64,000 nucleotides of DNA from Amycolatopsis sp. MtRt-6 (GTDB taxonomy: Bacteria; Actinomycetota; Actinomycetes; Mycobacteriales; Pseudonocardiaceae), in the NCBI RefSeq assembly GCF_017308975.1, contig NZ_JADWPD010000004.1, positions 193,901-257,900 of the forward strand, in the 5' to 3' direction. Within the stretch, counting starts at the first letter, position 1. Each line of letters begins with the position of its first letter. The notes below the pieces were generated by a model, which was not told the origin of the DNA, ran no database searches, and saw only the letters and a program-made list of their open reading frames with translations. The position numbers and the translations under genes were made by a program. Below are positions 16,539 to 26,439 of the stretch, in pieces.

Positions 16539-18176
16539 GTGGGAGAACCACTCACCGTCGGCGTCGACTTCGGCACCCTGTCCGGCCGCGCGGTGGTCGT
16601 GCGCGTGGCGGACGGGGCCGAGCTCGGCTCCGGCGTCTTCGAGTACCCGCACGGGGTGCTCGACGAGACGCTGCCCGCGACGGGCCGCGCGCTGCCGCCG
16701 GAATGGGCGCTGCAGGTGCCGGCGGACTACGTCGGAGTGCTGCGCAACGCCGTCCCGGCGGCGCTGCGGGACGCCGGCGTCGACGCGGCCGACGTCGTCG
16801 GGATCGCCACCGACTTCACCGCGTGCACGATGGTGCCGACGACCGCGGACGGGACGCCGCTGTGCGAACTGCCCGAGTTCGAAGGCAACCCGCACGCGTA
16901 CGTGAAGCTCTGGAAGCACCACTCGGCGCAGCCGCAGGCGGTGCGGATCAACGAGCTGGCCCGCACTCGCGGCGAGAAGTGGCTCCCGCGCTACGGCGGC
17001 CTGATCTCCTCGGAGTGGGAGTTCGCCAAGGGCCTGGAGCTGTTCGAAGAGGCCCCCGAGGTCTACGCGGCGATGCGGCACTGGGTGGAGGCGGCCGACT
17101 GGATCGTCTGGCAGCTCTGCGGCACCTACGTGCGCAACGCCTGCACCGCCGGCTACAAGGGCATCCTGCAGGACGGCCAGTACCCGAGCCGCGACTTCCT
17201 CCGCGAGCTCGCCCCCGGCTTCGAGTCCTTCGTGGCCGACAAGCTGGAGCACCCGCTGGGCCAGCTGGGCTCTCGCGCGGGGTCGCTGACCGCCGAGGCG
17301 GCGGCCTGGACCGGGCTGCCCGAGGGCATCGCGGTCGCCGTCGGCAACGTCGACGCGCACGTCACCGCGCCCGCCGCCCAGGCCGTCGAGCCCGGGCAGA
17401 TGGTGGCGATCATGGGCACCTCGACCTGCCACGTGATGAACGGCGCCGAGCTGCGCGAGGTCCCCGGCATGTGCGGGGTCGTCGAAGGCGGCATCGTGGC
17501 CGGGCTCTGGGGGTACGAGGCCGGCCAGAGCGGCGTCGGCGACATCTTCGGCTGGTTCGTCGAGCACGGCGTCCCGGCGGGCTACGAAGGGCACGAGCAC
17601 CTCACCCGCCTCGCCGCCCAGCAGGAGATCGGCGAACACGGCCTGATCGTCCTGGACTGGCACAGCGGCAACCGGTCGGTGCTGGTCGACCACGAGCTGT
17701 CCGGCGTGATCGTCGGGCAGACGCTCGCCACCCGCGCCCAGGACGTCTACCGCGCGCTGCTGGAGGCCACCGCCTTCGGCACCCGGAAGATCATCGAGAC
17801 GTTCAACGCCGCCGGGGTCCCGGTCACCGAGCTGATCATCGCGGGCGGGCTGACGAAGAACGCGCTGCTGATGCAGATCTACGCCGACGTCACCAACCTC
17901 CCGCTGTCGGTGATCGGCTCGGCGCAGGGGCCCGCGCTCGGGTCGGCCATCCACGCGGCCGTCGCCGCCGGCGCCCACGCGGACATCCGCGCGGCCGCCG
18001 CCGCGATGGGCTCGGTCGAGCGCGCGGTGTACCGTCCGGTGCCCGCGCACGTGGTCGCCTACGACGAGCTGTACGCCGAATACACCGAGCTGCACGACTA
18101 CTTCGGTCGTGGCGGCAACGATGTCATGCACCGCCTGGCCGCCCGCAAGCGCGCCGTCGCGAAAGGACAGTCCTGA
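16539..18176 (+). CDS. araB: Ribulokinase
   Basis: A 545-residue FGGY-family carbohydrate kinase that phosphorylates L-ribulose to L-ribulose-5-phosphate with ATP in the cytoplasm. Seen: N-terminal phosphate motif VGVDFGTLSGRAVVVRV, the substrate-side segment ATDFTACTMVP, KLWKHHSAQPQA typical of ribulokinases, IMGTSTCHVM, and the C-terminal adenine-binding IIAGGLTKNALLMQ. GTG 16539 follows AGGAGGG. It is first of araB-araD-araA; its TGA overlaps the araD ATG (TGATG at 18174). Confidence 0.96.
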   Translation: MGEPLTVGVDFGTLSGRAVVVRVADGAELGSGVFEYPHGVLDETLPATGRALPPEWALQVPADYVGVLRNAVPAALRDAGVDAADVVGIATDFTACTMVPTTADGTPLCELPEFEGNPHAYVKLWKHHSAQPQAVRINELARTRGEKWLPRYGGLISSEWEFAKGLELFEEAPEVYAAMRHWVEAADWIVWQLCGTYVRNACTAGYKGILQDGQYPSRDFLRELAPGFESFVADKLEHPLGQLGSRAGSLTAEAAAWTGLPEGIAVAVGNVDAHVTAPAAQAVEPGQMVAIMGTSTCHVMNGAELREVPGMCGVVEGGIVAGLWGYEAGQSGVGDIFGWFVEHGVPAGYEGHEHLTRLAAQQEIGEHGLIVLDWHSGNRSVLVDHELSGVIVGQTLATRAQDVYRALLEATAFGTRKIIETFNAAGVPVTELIIAGGLTKNALLMQIYADVTNLPLSVIGSAQGPALGSAIHAAVAAGAHADIRAAAAAMGSVERAVYRPVPAHVVAYDELYAEYTELHDYFGRGGNDVMHRLAARKRAVAKGQS

Positions 18177-18853
18177 TGTCGCTGACCGGTGAGGTGTTCG
18201 ACACCGTCGCGCAACTGCGCGAGACGGTGGCGAAGCTGCACGGCGAGCTGACCCGCAACGAGCTCGTCATCTGGACCGCGGGCAACGTCTCGGCCCGCGT
18301 CCCGGACCGGGACCTGCTGGTCATCAAGCCCTCGGGCGTGTCCTACGACGAGCTGACGGCCGACACGATGGTCGTCACCGACCTGCACGGCGAGCTCGTC
18401 GAAGGCGACTTCGCGCCGTCGTCCGACACCGCCGCGCACGCCTACGTCTACCGGCACATGCCGGAGGTCGGCGGCGTCGTGCACACCCACTCGACCTACG
18501 CCACGGCGTGGGCGGCCCGCGGCGAGCCGATCCCGTGCGTGCTGACGATGATCGCCGACGAGTTCGGCGGTGAGATCCCGGTCGGGCCGTTCGCCCTCAT
18601 CGGCGACGACTCCATCGGCCGCGGCATCGTCGAAACGCTTCGCTCCAGCCGCTCGCCCGCGGTGCTGATGCGCAACCACGGCCCGTTCACCGTCGGCCGC
18701 ACCGCGCGTGACGCGGTCAAGGCCGCGGTGATGGTCGAGGACGTGGCCCGCACCGTCCACAAGGCCTTCGAGCTCGGCACGCCCGAACCGCTGCCGGCCG
18801 AGGACGTCGACCGGCTCTACGCCCGGTACCAGAACGTCTACGGCCAGCACTGA
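18176..18853 (+). CDS. araD: L-ribulose-5-phosphate 4-epimerase
   Basis: A 225-residue class II aldolase-fold epimerase converting L-ribulose-5-phosphate to D-xylulose-5-phosphate, which enters the pentose phosphate pathway. Visible motifs: [19 protein letters not shown], the SSDTAAH substrate loop, the zinc-binding [10 protein letters not shown] pair, and [10 protein letters not shown] with the third metal histidine. Length is normal. Start overlaps the araB stop, and araA follows after 20 bases, preceded by AAGGAG. Confidence 0.96.
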   Translation: MSLTGEVFDTVAQLRETVAKLHGELTRNELVIWTAGNVSARVPDRDLLVIKPSGVSYDELTADTMVVTDLHGELVEGDFAPSSDTAAHAYVYRHMPEVGGVVHTHSTYATAWAARGEPIPCVLTMIADEFGGEIPVGPFALIGDDSIGRGIVETLRSSRSPAVLMRNHGPFTVGRTARDAVKAAVMVEDVARTVHKAFELGTPEPLPAEDVDRLYARYQNVYGQH

Positions 18854-18873
18854 AACTCTTCTCAAGGAGAACG

Positions 18874-20382
18874 ATGACCCGCGCGTCGAAACCCCAAGTC
18901 TGGTTCCTCACCGGCAGCCAGGGCCTCTACGGCGAGGAGACCCTGGAGCAGGTGGCCGGCCAGTCCCTGCGGATCCAGCAGCTGCTGGCCGCCTCCGGCG
19001 GGCTGCCCGCCGAGATCGTCGGCAAGCCGGTGCTGACCGAGGCCTCCGCCATCCGCCGCGTGCTGCAGGAAGCCAACGCCGACGCCGACTGCGTCGGCGT
19101 GATCGCCTGGATGCACACCTTCTCGCCCGCGAAGATGTGGATCACCGGCCTGGACGCCCTGCGCAAGCCGCTGCTGCACCTGCACACCCAGCTCAACGAA
19201 GCCCTGCCGTGGTCCACCATCGACATGGACTTCATGAACCTCAACCAGGCCGCGCACGGCGACCGCGAGTTCGGGTTCATCCAGACCCGCCTCGGCGTCC
19301 CGCGCAAGACCGTCGCCGGCCACGTCTCCGACCCGGCCGTCGTCGCCCGGATCGACGCGTGGGCGCGCGCCGCCATCGGCGCCGACCACCTGCGCAACCT
19401 GCGGCTGGCCCGGTTCGGCGACAACATGCGCGACGTCGCCGTCACCGAAGGCGACAAGGTCGAGGCCGAACTGCGGTTCGGCGTCTCGGTCAACACCTAC
19501 GGCGTCAACGACCTCGTCGAACTCGTGGACGCGGTGTCCGAAAAGGACACAGTGGACGACCTCGTGGCCGCGTACGCCGCGGACTACGACGTGGTGCCGG
19601 ACCTGGCCGCCGGGGGAGCGCGGCACGAGTCGCTGCGTTACGCCGCCCGGATCGAAGCCGGCCTGCGGAAGTTCCTCACCGACGGCGGCTTCGGCGCCTT
19701 CACCACGAACTTCGAGGACCTGGGCGGGCTTCGCCAGCTGCCCGGCCTCGCGGTGCAGCGCCTGATGGCCGACGGCTACGGCTTCGGCGGCGAGGGCGAC
19801 TGGAAGACCTCGGCGCTGCTCGCCGCGGTGAAGGCGATGAGCGTCGGCCGCGACCGCGGCACGTCGTTCATGGAGGACTACACCTACCACTTCGGACCGG
19901 GCAAGCCGAAGATCCTCGGCGCGCACATGCTCGAGGTCTGCCCGAGCATCGCCGCCGCCAAGCCGTCCTGCGAGATCCACGCGCTGGGCATCGGCGGCCG
20001 CGAAGACCCGGTCCGGCTGGTGTTCGACGCCGCCCCCGGGCCCGGCGTCGTGCTCGGCCTGGTCGACCTCGGCGACCGGTTCCGGCTGGTCGCGAACGAG
20101 ATCGACGTCGTCGCGCCGGACGAGCCGCTGCCGAACCTGCCGGTCGCGCGGGCGGTCTGGGAGCCGGCACCGTCGCTGTCGACGTCCGCGGAGTCCTGGA
20201 TCACCGCGGGCGGCCCGCACCACACGGTGCTGACCCAGGCGGTGAGCACGGAGACCCTGCGCGACTTCGCGAATCTGCTCGGAGTAGAACTGCTGGTCAT
20301 CGACAAGGACACGACGCCGCACGACTTCGCCGACCGCATCCGCTGGAACCAGGCGTACCACCGGCTCGCCCAGGGTTTCTGA
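18874..20382 (+). CDS. araA: L-arabinose isomerase
   Basis: A 502-residue enzyme interconverting L-arabinose and L-ribulose, the first cytoplasmic step of the pathway. The family landmarks are all present: [11 protein letters not shown] at the N-terminus, [20 protein letters not shown], and the metal and catalytic residues in [20 protein letters not shown] and [11 protein letters not shown]. The late AGGPHHTVL segment (AGGAHHTV in E. coli) carries the last metal histidine. Third gene of araBDA; the next transporter gene begins 31 bases later, so the sugar-binding protein is probably in the same transcript. Confidence 0.97.
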   Translation: MTRASKPQVWFLTGSQGLYGEETLEQVAGQSLRIQQLLAASGGLPAEIVGKPVLTEASAIRRVLQEANADADCVGVIAWMHTFSPAKMWITGLDALRKPLLHLHTQLNEALPWSTIDMDFMNLNQAAHGDREFGFIQTRLGVPRKTVAGHVSDPAVVARIDAWARAAIGADHLRNLRLARFGDNMRDVAVTEGDKVEAELRFGVSVNTYGVNDLVELVDAVSEKDTVDDLVAAYAADYDVVPDLAAGGARHESLRYAARIEAGLRKFLTDGGFGAFTTNFEDLGGLRQLPGLAVQRLMADGYGFGGEGDWKTSALLAAVKAMSVGRDRGTSFMEDYTYHFGPGKPKILGAHMLEVCPSIAAAKPSCEIHALGIGGREDPVRLVFDAAPGPGVVLGLVDLGDRFRLVANEIDVVAPDEPLPNLPVARAVWEPAPSLSTSAESWITAGGPHHTVLTQAVSTETLRDFANLLGVELLVIDKDTTPHDFADRIRWNQAYHRLAQGF

Positions 20383-20412
20383 GCAGGCTTGTCGAGAAAG
20401 GAAGAAGGAACG

Positions 20413-21519
20413 ATGAAGTTCACCAGAGGAATCGCGGCGGTCGCCGCCGCGGGGCTGGCGCTCACGCTGTCGGCGTGCGGCTCGAGCCAGAAGACCGCCG
20501 ACCAGACCGCGGCGCCCGGTGCCGCGAGCGCCGAGGGCGCCCTGGTCGGCGTCACCATGCCGACCAAGTCGTCGGAGCGCTGGATCCACGACGGCGACAA
20601 CATCAAGTCCGCCCTGGAGAAGCTCGGCTACAAGGTCGACCTCCAGTACGCCGAGAACGACATCCCCACCCAGGTGAACCAGATCGAGAACCAGATCACC
20701 AAGGGCGCCAAGCTCCTGGTCATCGCCTCGATCGACGGCACCGCGATCACCACCCAGCTGCAGGAGGCCGCGGACAAGAAGATCCCGGTCATCGCCTACG
20801 ACCGGCTGATCCGCAACTCGCCGAACGTCGACTACTACGCCACCTTCGACAACTTCAAGGTCGGCGTCGAGCAGGCGAACTCGCTGGTCAAGGGCCTGGG
20901 TGACGGGCCGGGGCCGTTCAACATCGAGCTGTTCGCCGGTTCCCCGGACGACAACAACGCGACCTTCTTCTTCAACGGCGCGATGTCGGTGCTCAAGCCC
21001 CTGATGGACAGCGGCAAGCTGGTCGTCAAGAGCGGCCAGACCGACTTCGCCCGCGCGGCCATCCTCCGCTGGGACCCGGCCACCGCGCAGCGGCGCATGG
21101 AAGACCTGCTCACCAAGACCTACACCGGTGGCGCGAAGGTCCAGGGCGTGCTCTCGCCGTACGACGGCCTGTCGATCGGCATCCTGTCGGCGCTGAAGAG
21201 CAACGGCTACGGCACCGCCGGCCAGCCGTACCCGATCGTCACCGGGCAGGACGCCGAGGTCGCCTCGGTCAAGTCCATCATCGCCGGTGAGCAGTACTCG
21301 ACGATCTTCAAGGACACCCGCAAGCTCGCCGACACCACCGTCAAGATGGCCGACGCGGTGCTGAAGGGCCAGCAGCCCGAGGTCAACAACACGAAGGACT
21401 ACGACAACGGCAAGAAGGTCGTCCCGTCCTACCTGCTGCAGCCGGTCACCGTGGACAAGGCGAACTACCAGAAGGAACTCGTCGACTCGGGCTACTACAC
21501 GGCAGGTCAGCTGAAATGA
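20413..21519 (+). CDS. chvE: Multiple-monosaccharide ABC transporter, substrate-binding lipoprotein (ChvE-like)
   Basis: A 368-residue lipoprotein with signal and lipobox LSAC (Cys22). The Peripla_BP_4 domain is of the ChvE type: [17 protein letters not shown], then [28 protein letters not shown] and [10 protein letters not shown]. ChvE/GguAB systems take up arabinose, galactose, glucose, xylose and related sugars. Placement straight after araA suggests L-arabinose as main ligand here. AAGGAAGAAGGAA precedes ATG 20413. Its stop overlaps the ATPase start (ATGA at 21516). Confidence 0.93.
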   Translation: MKFTRGIAAVAAAGLALTLSACGSSQKTADQTAAPGAASAEGALVGVTMPTKSSERWIHDGDNIKSALEKLGYKVDLQYAENDIPTQVNQIENQITKGAKLLVIASIDGTAITTQLQEAADKKIPVIAYDRLIRNSPNVDYYATFDNFKVGVEQANSLVKGLGDGPGPFNIELFAGSPDDNNATFFFNGAMSVLKPLMDSGKLVVKSGQTDFARAAILRWDPATAQRRMEDLLTKTYTGGAKVQGVLSPYDGLSIGILSALKSNGYGTAGQPYPIVTGQDAEVASVKSIIAGEQYSTIFKDTRKLADTTVKMADAVLKGQQPEVNNTKDYDNGKKVVPSYLLQPVTVDKANYQKELVDSGYYTAGQLK

Positions 21520-23036
21520 CCGAACTGCTCGGCATGCGCGGGATCACCAAGACCTTCCCCGGGGTCAAGGCGCTGTCGGACGTCAACCTTTCCGTGCGCC
21601 GCGGGGAAATCCACGCGATCTGCGGGGAGAACGGCGCCGGGAAGTCCACCCTGATGAAGGTGCTCTCGGGCGTCTACCCGCACGGGAGCTACGACGGCGA
21701 GATCACCTTCGACGGGCAGCGGTGCGAGTTCGGGTCGGTGCGCGACAGCGAACGGCGCGGGATCGTGATCATCCACCAGGAACTCGCGCTGTGCGGTCAG
21801 TTGTCGATCGCGGAGAACATCTTCCTCGGCAACGAGCAGCACAAGCGGGGCTGGATCGACTGGAACCGCACCAACCACGAGGCCGGCGCGCTGCTCAAGC
21901 GCGTCGGCCTCGCCGAAAACCCCACCCGGGCGGTGCAGGAGCTCGGTGTCGGCAAGCAGCAGCTCGTCGAGATCGCGAAGGCACTGTCCAAAGAGGTCAA
22001 GCTGCTCATCCTCGACGAGCCCACCGCGGCGCTCAACGACGACGACTCGGCCCACCTGCTCGAGCTGCTGCGCGGGCTGCGGGACGAGGGCGTCACGTGC
22101 GTGATCATCTCGCACAAGCTCGGCGAGGTGACGGCGATCGCCGACAACGTCACGATCCTGCGTGACGGCAAGACGATCGAGACCCTGGAAGCGGCGGGGC
22201 TGACGGAAGAGCGCATCATCACCGGGATGGTCGGCCGCGACCTCGAGCACCGGTTCCCGCCGCGGGAGCCGGAGATCGGCGAAGAGGTGCTGCGGATCGA
22301 GGACTGGACCGTGCACAGCCCCACCCAGGCCGGGCGGGTCGTCGTCGACCGCGCGTCGCTCTCGCTGCGGCGCGGGGAAATCGTCGGCCTGGCCGGGCTG
22401 ATGGGTGCGGGCCGGACCGAGTTCGCGATGAGCGTGTTCGGCCGGTCGTGGGGCAAGGACATCTCCGGCCGGATCCTCAAGGACGGCAAGGAGATCGAGA
22501 TCCGGTCGGTGCAGGACGCCGTCCGCCACGGGATCGCCTACGCCACCGAGGACCGCAAGCGCTACGGGCTCAACCTGATCGAGGACATCCAGCGCAACGT
22601 GTCCGCGGCCGGGCTGGGCAAGCTGGCCAAGCGCGGCTGGGTCAACGAGCACGCCGAGCACGACACCGCCAACCGGTTCCGCCGCGATCTGCGGATCAAG
22701 GCGCCGAGCGTGCAGAGCGTGACCGGGAAGCTCTCCGGCGGCAACCAGCAGAAGGTCGTGCTGGCCAAGTGGATCTTCACCGATCCGGACGTGCTGATCC
22801 TGGACGAGCCGACCCGCGGCATCGACGTGGGCGCGAAGTTCGAGATCTACACGATCATCAACGAGCTGGCCGCCCAGGGGAAGGCCGTGCTGGTCATCTC
22901 CTCCGAGCTGCCGGAGCTGCTCGGGCTCTGCGACCGGATCTACGCGCTGTCGGCGGGGCGGATCACCGGCGAGGCCAAGCGCGAAGAAGCCACTCAGGAA
23001 CTGCTGATGCAGTACATGACTAAGGAACGGGAATGA
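21516..23036 (+). CDS. mmsA: Multiple-monosaccharide ABC transporter, tandem ATP-binding protein
   Basis: A 506-residue double ABC ATPase of the GguA/MmsA group. First half: Walker [21 protein letters not shown], the characteristic [11 protein letters not shown] insertion, degenerate signature [15 protein letters not shown], and Walker [14 protein letters not shown]. Second half: [48 protein letters not shown]. It overlaps both neighbours by four bases, showing tight operon coupling with the binding protein and permease. Confidence 0.95.
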   Translation: MTELLGMRGITKTFPGVKALSDVNLSVRRGEIHAICGENGAGKSTLMKVLSGVYPHGSYDGEITFDGQRCEFGSVRDSERRGIVIIHQELALCGQLSIAENIFLGNEQHKRGWIDWNRTNHEAGALLKRVGLAENPTRAVQELGVGKQQLVEIAKALSKEVKLLILDEPTAALNDDDSAHLLELLRGLRDEGVTCVIISHKLGEVTAIADNVTILRDGKTIETLEAAGLTEERIITGMVGRDLEHRFPPREPEIGEEVLRIEDWTVHSPTQAGRVVVDRASLSLRRGEIVGLAGLMGAGRTEFAMSVFGRSWGKDISGRILKDGKEIEIRSVQDAVRHGIAYATEDRKRYGLNLIEDIQRNVSAAGLGKLAKRGWVNEHAEHDTANRFRRDLRIKAPSVQSVTGKLSGGNQQKVVLAKWIFTDPDVLILDEPTRGIDVGAKFEIYTIINELAAQGKAVLVISSELPELLGLCDRIYALSAGRITGEAKREEATQELLMQYMTKERE

Positions 23037-24253
23037 CCACGACCGACGCGCGGCCCGCCGTGCCCCCGGTTGAGCGCTCCAAGCGGAGGATCTCGATCAA
23101 CCCGCGCCAGAGCGGCATCTACGTCGCGTTCGCGCTGATCGTGGTGCTGTTCGAGGTGCTCACCGGCGGCGCGCTGCTGGAACCGCAGAACATCTCCAAC
23201 ATCATCGTGCAGAACAGCTACGTGCTGATCCTCGCGATCGGGATGATCCTGGTGATCATCTCCGGGCACATCGACCTGTCCGCCGGGTCGGTCGTCGCGA
23301 TGACCGGTGCGGTGTCGGCGGTGCTGATGGTGAACGCGAAGGTGCCGTGGGGCTGGGCCGTGCTGATCACGCTCGCCGTCGGCGCGGCGATCGGCGCGTG
23401 GCAGGGCTACTGGGTCGCCTACTTCGGCATCCCGGCGTTCATCGTGACGCTCGCGGGCATGCTGGCGTTCCGGGCCCTGACCCTGACGGTGCTGGGCAAC
23501 CAGGGCATCGGCCCGTTCCCGGACACGATCCGCACGCTGTCCAACGGCTTCACCGACGGCTACCTGGGCAACATCGGCCTCGGCCCGCTCGGCGGCGCCG
23601 ACCTGGTGTCGCTGCTGGCCGGCGTCGCCGCGGTGGCCGGGATCGTGTTCACGCAGTGGCGCAAGCGGATGGGCCGGCTGGGCTACGGCCAGGACGTCGA
23701 CCCGTTCCCGCTGTTCGTGCTGAAGCTCGCCGGGATCGCGGTGCTGGTGCTGGCGCTGGTCGTGCAGCTGGCGCGGTTCAAGAACCTGCCGTGGGTGCTC
23801 ATCCTGCTGACGGTGCTGGTGCTCGGCTACTCGCTGGTGGCGGGCAAGTCGGTGTTCGGGCGGCACATCTACGCCGTCGGCGGCAACCTGCAGGCCGCGA
23901 CGCTCTCGGGCGTCAAGGTCAAGCAGGTGACGTTCTGGATCTTCGTCAACATGGGCGTGCTGGCCGCGCTCGCGGGCATCATCTTCGCCGGCCGCCTCAA
24001 CCAGGCGGGCCCGACGGCCGGTGTCAACTTCGAGCTGGACGCGATCGCGGCGGCGTTCATCGGCGGCGCGGCCGTCCAGGGCGGCGTCGGCAAGGTGGTC
24101 GGCGCGATCACCGGCGGCCTGATCATGGCGGTGATCAACAACGGCATGTCGCTGATCGGTGCGCCGAGCGAGCGGGTCATGCTCGTCAAGGGCGTCGTGC
24201 TGCTGGCCGCGGTGGCGTACGACATCTGGACGAAGCGCCGCGCGGCTTCCTGA
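23033..24253 (+). CDS. mmsB: Multiple-monosaccharide ABC transporter, permease
   Basis: A 406-residue BPD_transp_2 permease of the GguB/MmsB group. It is longer than ribose-type permeases because of the central cytoplasmic [19 protein letters not shown] region and an extra helix pair. Family segments: [40 protein letters not shown] and [21 protein letters not shown] single permease serves this transporter, unlike the pair in the furanose system. Last gene of the run; a strong terminator hairpin follows at 24269. Confidence 0.95.
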   Translation: MTTTDARPAVPPVERSKRRISINPRQSGIYVAFALIVVLFEVLTGGALLEPQNISNIIVQNSYVLILAIGMILVIISGHIDLSAGSVVAMTGAVSAVLMVNAKVPWGWAVLITLAVGAAIGAWQGYWVAYFGIPAFIVTLAGMLAFRALTLTVLGNQGIGPFPDTIRTLSNGFTDGYLGNIGLGPLGGADLVSLLAGVAAVAGIVFTQWRKRMGRLGYGQDVDPFPLFVLKLAGIAVLVLALVVQLARFKNLPWVLILLTVLVLGYSLVAGKSVFGRHIYAVGGNLQAATLSGVKVKQVTFWIFVNMGVLAALAGIIFAGRLNQAGPTAGVNFELDAIAAAFIGGAAVQGGVGKVVGAITGGLIMAVINNGMSLIGAPSERVMLVKGVVLLAAVAYDIWTKRRAAS

Positions 24254-24268
24254 GCCGGGCGGTTCGGT

Positions 24269-24302
24269 AAGGGGCCTTTCCCGTTCGCGGGGGAGGCCCC
24301 TT
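24269..24302. terminator. Terminator hairpin after the arabinose operon
   Basis: AAGGGGCCT (24269-24277) pairs with AGGCCCCTT (24294-24302); the stem extends inward to about 14 pairs with G-U pairs, followed by TTTCGC. It closes the araBDA-chvE-mmsAB transcript. Confidence 0.8.
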
Positions 24303-24354
24303 TCGCATTCGACGAATTGTCTCTTTCGAAGTTCTCGAACGCGCTGGGAATTTC

Positions 24355-24383
24355 TTGACCTGCCTTGGCGGCGCGGTCATAGT
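24355..24383 (+). promoter_or_regulatory. Promoter of the GH2 gene, probable leaderless transcript
   Basis: TTGACC (24355-24360), a 17-base spacer and CATAGT (24378-24383). Transcription would begin about seven bases later, at the ATG at 24390. No ribosome-binding sequence exists between, so a leaderless message is likely. Confidence 0.6.
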
Positions 24384-24389
24384 CCGGGA

Positions 24390-26435
24390 ATGCGCCGCCT
24401 CGTCCTCGCCCTGGTCACCCTGCTGCTGTGCGGTTTCGGCGTCCCGGCCGCGGTGGCGGCGCCGGGGCACGCCCGCACCGAAACCGTGCTGGCCACCGGC
24501 TGGAAATTCCACCTCGGCGACGTCGCGGGAGCCGCGGCCCCCGATTTCGACGACTTCGCATGGACGCCGGTTTCGCTGCCGCACACGTGGAACGCGGCCG
24601 ACGGCGCCGACGGCGGCGGCAACTACCGGCGCGACGTCGGGTGGTACCGGACCCGGCTGGCCGTCCCGGCCGGGAACCGGCGGGTGTTCCTGCAGTTCGA
24701 CGGCGCGAACCTGGTCACCGACGTCTACGTCGGCGGCCGCCGCGCCGGACGGCACGAAGGCGGCTACTCGGGCTTCCGGTTCGACATCACCGACCTGGCG
24801 CCCGCGGGCCGGACGGTGTCCGTCGCGGTGGCGGTCGACAACCGGAAGAACGCGGACGTGGCCCCGCTCGACGGCGACTTCACCCTGTTCGGCGGCCTCT
24901 ACCGCGACGTCCGGCTGATCACCACCGACCCGGTGCACGTCGACGCCCTCGACCACGGCGGCCCGGGCGTCGCCGTGCGGCAGCGGGCGCTCACCGCGGC
25001 GGCGGCCGACCTCGACGTGACGACCCGGGTCACCAATGACACGGCGGCGACCCGGCGGATCCCTGTCCGGACGGTGGTCCGGGACGCCGGGCGCCGGGTG
25101 GTGGCGGTCGCGGCCACGGTGGTGACCGTGGGAGCCGGCCGGACCGTGCCGGTGACGTCGGCGCTGCGCGTCGTCCGGCCGCACCGGTGGAACGGCGTGC
25201 GGGATCCCTACCTGTACTCGGTGACCGCGGAGGTGGGCGGCGACGCGGTGACCGTCCCGCTGGGACTGCGCACGTTCGCCGCCGACCCGGAACGCGGCTT
25301 CTTCCTCAACGGCGTCCCGTACCCGCTGCACGGGGTGAACACCCAGCTGCCCAGCCGTCCGGACCGCGGTGCGGCGGTCTCCGACGCCGACATCGACGCC
25401 GACTACGCGCTGATCGCCGAGCTGGGCGCGAACGCCGTCCGGATGTCCCACTACCAGCATTCGCCCCGCGAGTACGAGCTCGCCGACCGGCTGGGCCTGG
25501 TGGTGTGGACGGAGGTGCCGCTGGTCGGGTTCGTCACCGATTCCCCGGCCTTCACGGCGAACGCCGAGGCGCAGGCGCACGAGCTGGTCCGGCAGAACTT
25601 CAACCACCCGTCGGTGGCGCTGTGGGGCCTCGGCAACGAGCAGTACGTCTCCAGCCCGGCCGCGAACGCCGTGCTCGCCGCCGTGCAGGACGTCTTCCGC
25701 GCCGACGACCCGGACCGGCTCACGACGTACGCGCACTGCTGCCTGTCCGACACCGACGCCCTGGCCGGGCACGCGGACCTCACCGGCTACAACCGCTACT
25801 ACGGCTGGTACCTGCCCGGCGCGGCGAACCTGGGGAAGTGGGCGGACGACCTGCACCGGGCCGAGCCCGGCCGCCGGATCTCGGTCTCGGAGTACGGGGC
25901 CGGGGCGAGCGTCCGGCAGCACGAGCAGCACCCCGTCCCGCCGGTGCCGGGCGGGAAGTGGCACCCGGAGGAGTACCAGGCGGAGGTCGCCGAGGCCTCG
26001 TGGCGGGCGATCGAGGCCCGCCCGTACCTGTGGGGCAGCTTCGTCTGGGTGATGTTCGACTTCGCCTCGGACGGCCGCGACGAGGGCGACCGCCCGGGCA
26101 TCAACGACAAGGGGCTGGTCACCGACAACCGGGTGACCAGGAAGGACGCGTTCTACTGGTACCAGGCGAACTGGTCGCCGCGGCCGGTCCTGCACATCAC
26201 CTCGGCGCGCGACTCGGTCCGGACGACCGCCACGACCGACGTCAAGGTCTACGCCGGCACCGCGCCGGTCAGCCTGACGGTCAACGGCGTCCCGCTCGGC
26301 ACCCGGGTGCCGGACGACCACATCGCCGGCTGGCCCGGCGTCGCCCTGCGGCCCGGACCCAACGTGGTCCGGGCCACCAGCGTGCAGGACGGCCGGGTGC
26401 TGACGGACACCGTCACCTGGACCCGGCCGTCCTGA
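24390..26435 (+). CDS. Secreted GH2-family glycosidase (beta-galactosidase-like)
   Basis: A 681-residue secreted glycoside hydrolase 2 enzyme. Signal peptide at residues 1-24 (RLVLALVTLLLCGF, cleavage near AVAA). A sugar-binding jelly roll follows with HTWNAADGADGGGNYRRDVG and the GGYSGFRFDITDL motif, then an immunoglobulin-like domain, then a TIM barrel beginning FFLNGVPYPLHGVN. The acid/base Glu is residue 417 (GLGNEQY), the nucleophile Glu residue 501 (SVSEYGAG). A short C-terminal beta domain closes the protein. GH2 includes beta-galactosidase, beta-glucuronidase and beta-mannosidase activities; beta-galactosidase on galactan side chains is favoured from context only. Confidence 0.88.
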   Translation: MRRLVLALVTLLLCGFGVPAAVAAPGHARTETVLATGWKFHLGDVAGAAAPDFDDFAWTPVSLPHTWNAADGADGGGNYRRDVGWYRTRLAVPAGNRRVFLQFDGANLVTDVYVGGRRAGRHEGGYSGFRFDITDLAPAGRTVSVAVAVDNRKNADVAPLDGDFTLFGGLYRDVRLITTDPVHVDALDHGGPGVAVRQRALTAAAADLDVTTRVTNDTAATRRIPVRTVVRDAGRRVVAVAATVVTVGAGRTVPVTSALRVVRPHRWNGVRDPYLYSVTAEVGGDAVTVPLGLRTFAADPERGFFLNGVPYPLHGVNTQLPSRPDRGAAVSDADIDADYALIAELGANAVRMSHYQHSPREYELADRLGLVVWTEVPLVGFVTDSPAFTANAEAQAHELVRQNFNHPSVALWGLGNEQYVSSPAANAVLAAVQDVFRADDPDRLTTYAHCCLSDTDALAGHADLTGYNRYYGWYLPGAANLGKWADDLHRAEPGRRISVSEYGAGASVRQHEQHPVPPVPGGKWHPEEYQAEVAEASWRAIEARPYLWGSFVWVMFDFASDGRDEGDRPGINDKGLVTDNRVTRKDAFYWYQANWSPRPVLHITSARDSVRTTATTDVKVYAGTAPVSLTVNGVPLGTRVPDDHIAGWPGVALRPGPNVVRATSVQDGRVLTDTVTWTRPS

Positions 26436-26439
26436 CCTG

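Noticed and set aside
13711..16551. Very long open frame (about 946 codons) on the minus strand opposite the arabinofuranosidase gene
   Set aside because: It is an antisense shadow caused by GC-rich third positions; composition is Arg/Gly/Val/Asp-rich with no domain, and the opposite strand encodes a full GH51 enzyme.
23068..23080. TTGAGCGCTCCAAG inside the mmsB coding region as a LacI operator
   Set aside because: It is an imperfect match within coding sequence, far from any promoter, and expected by chance in GC-rich DNA.
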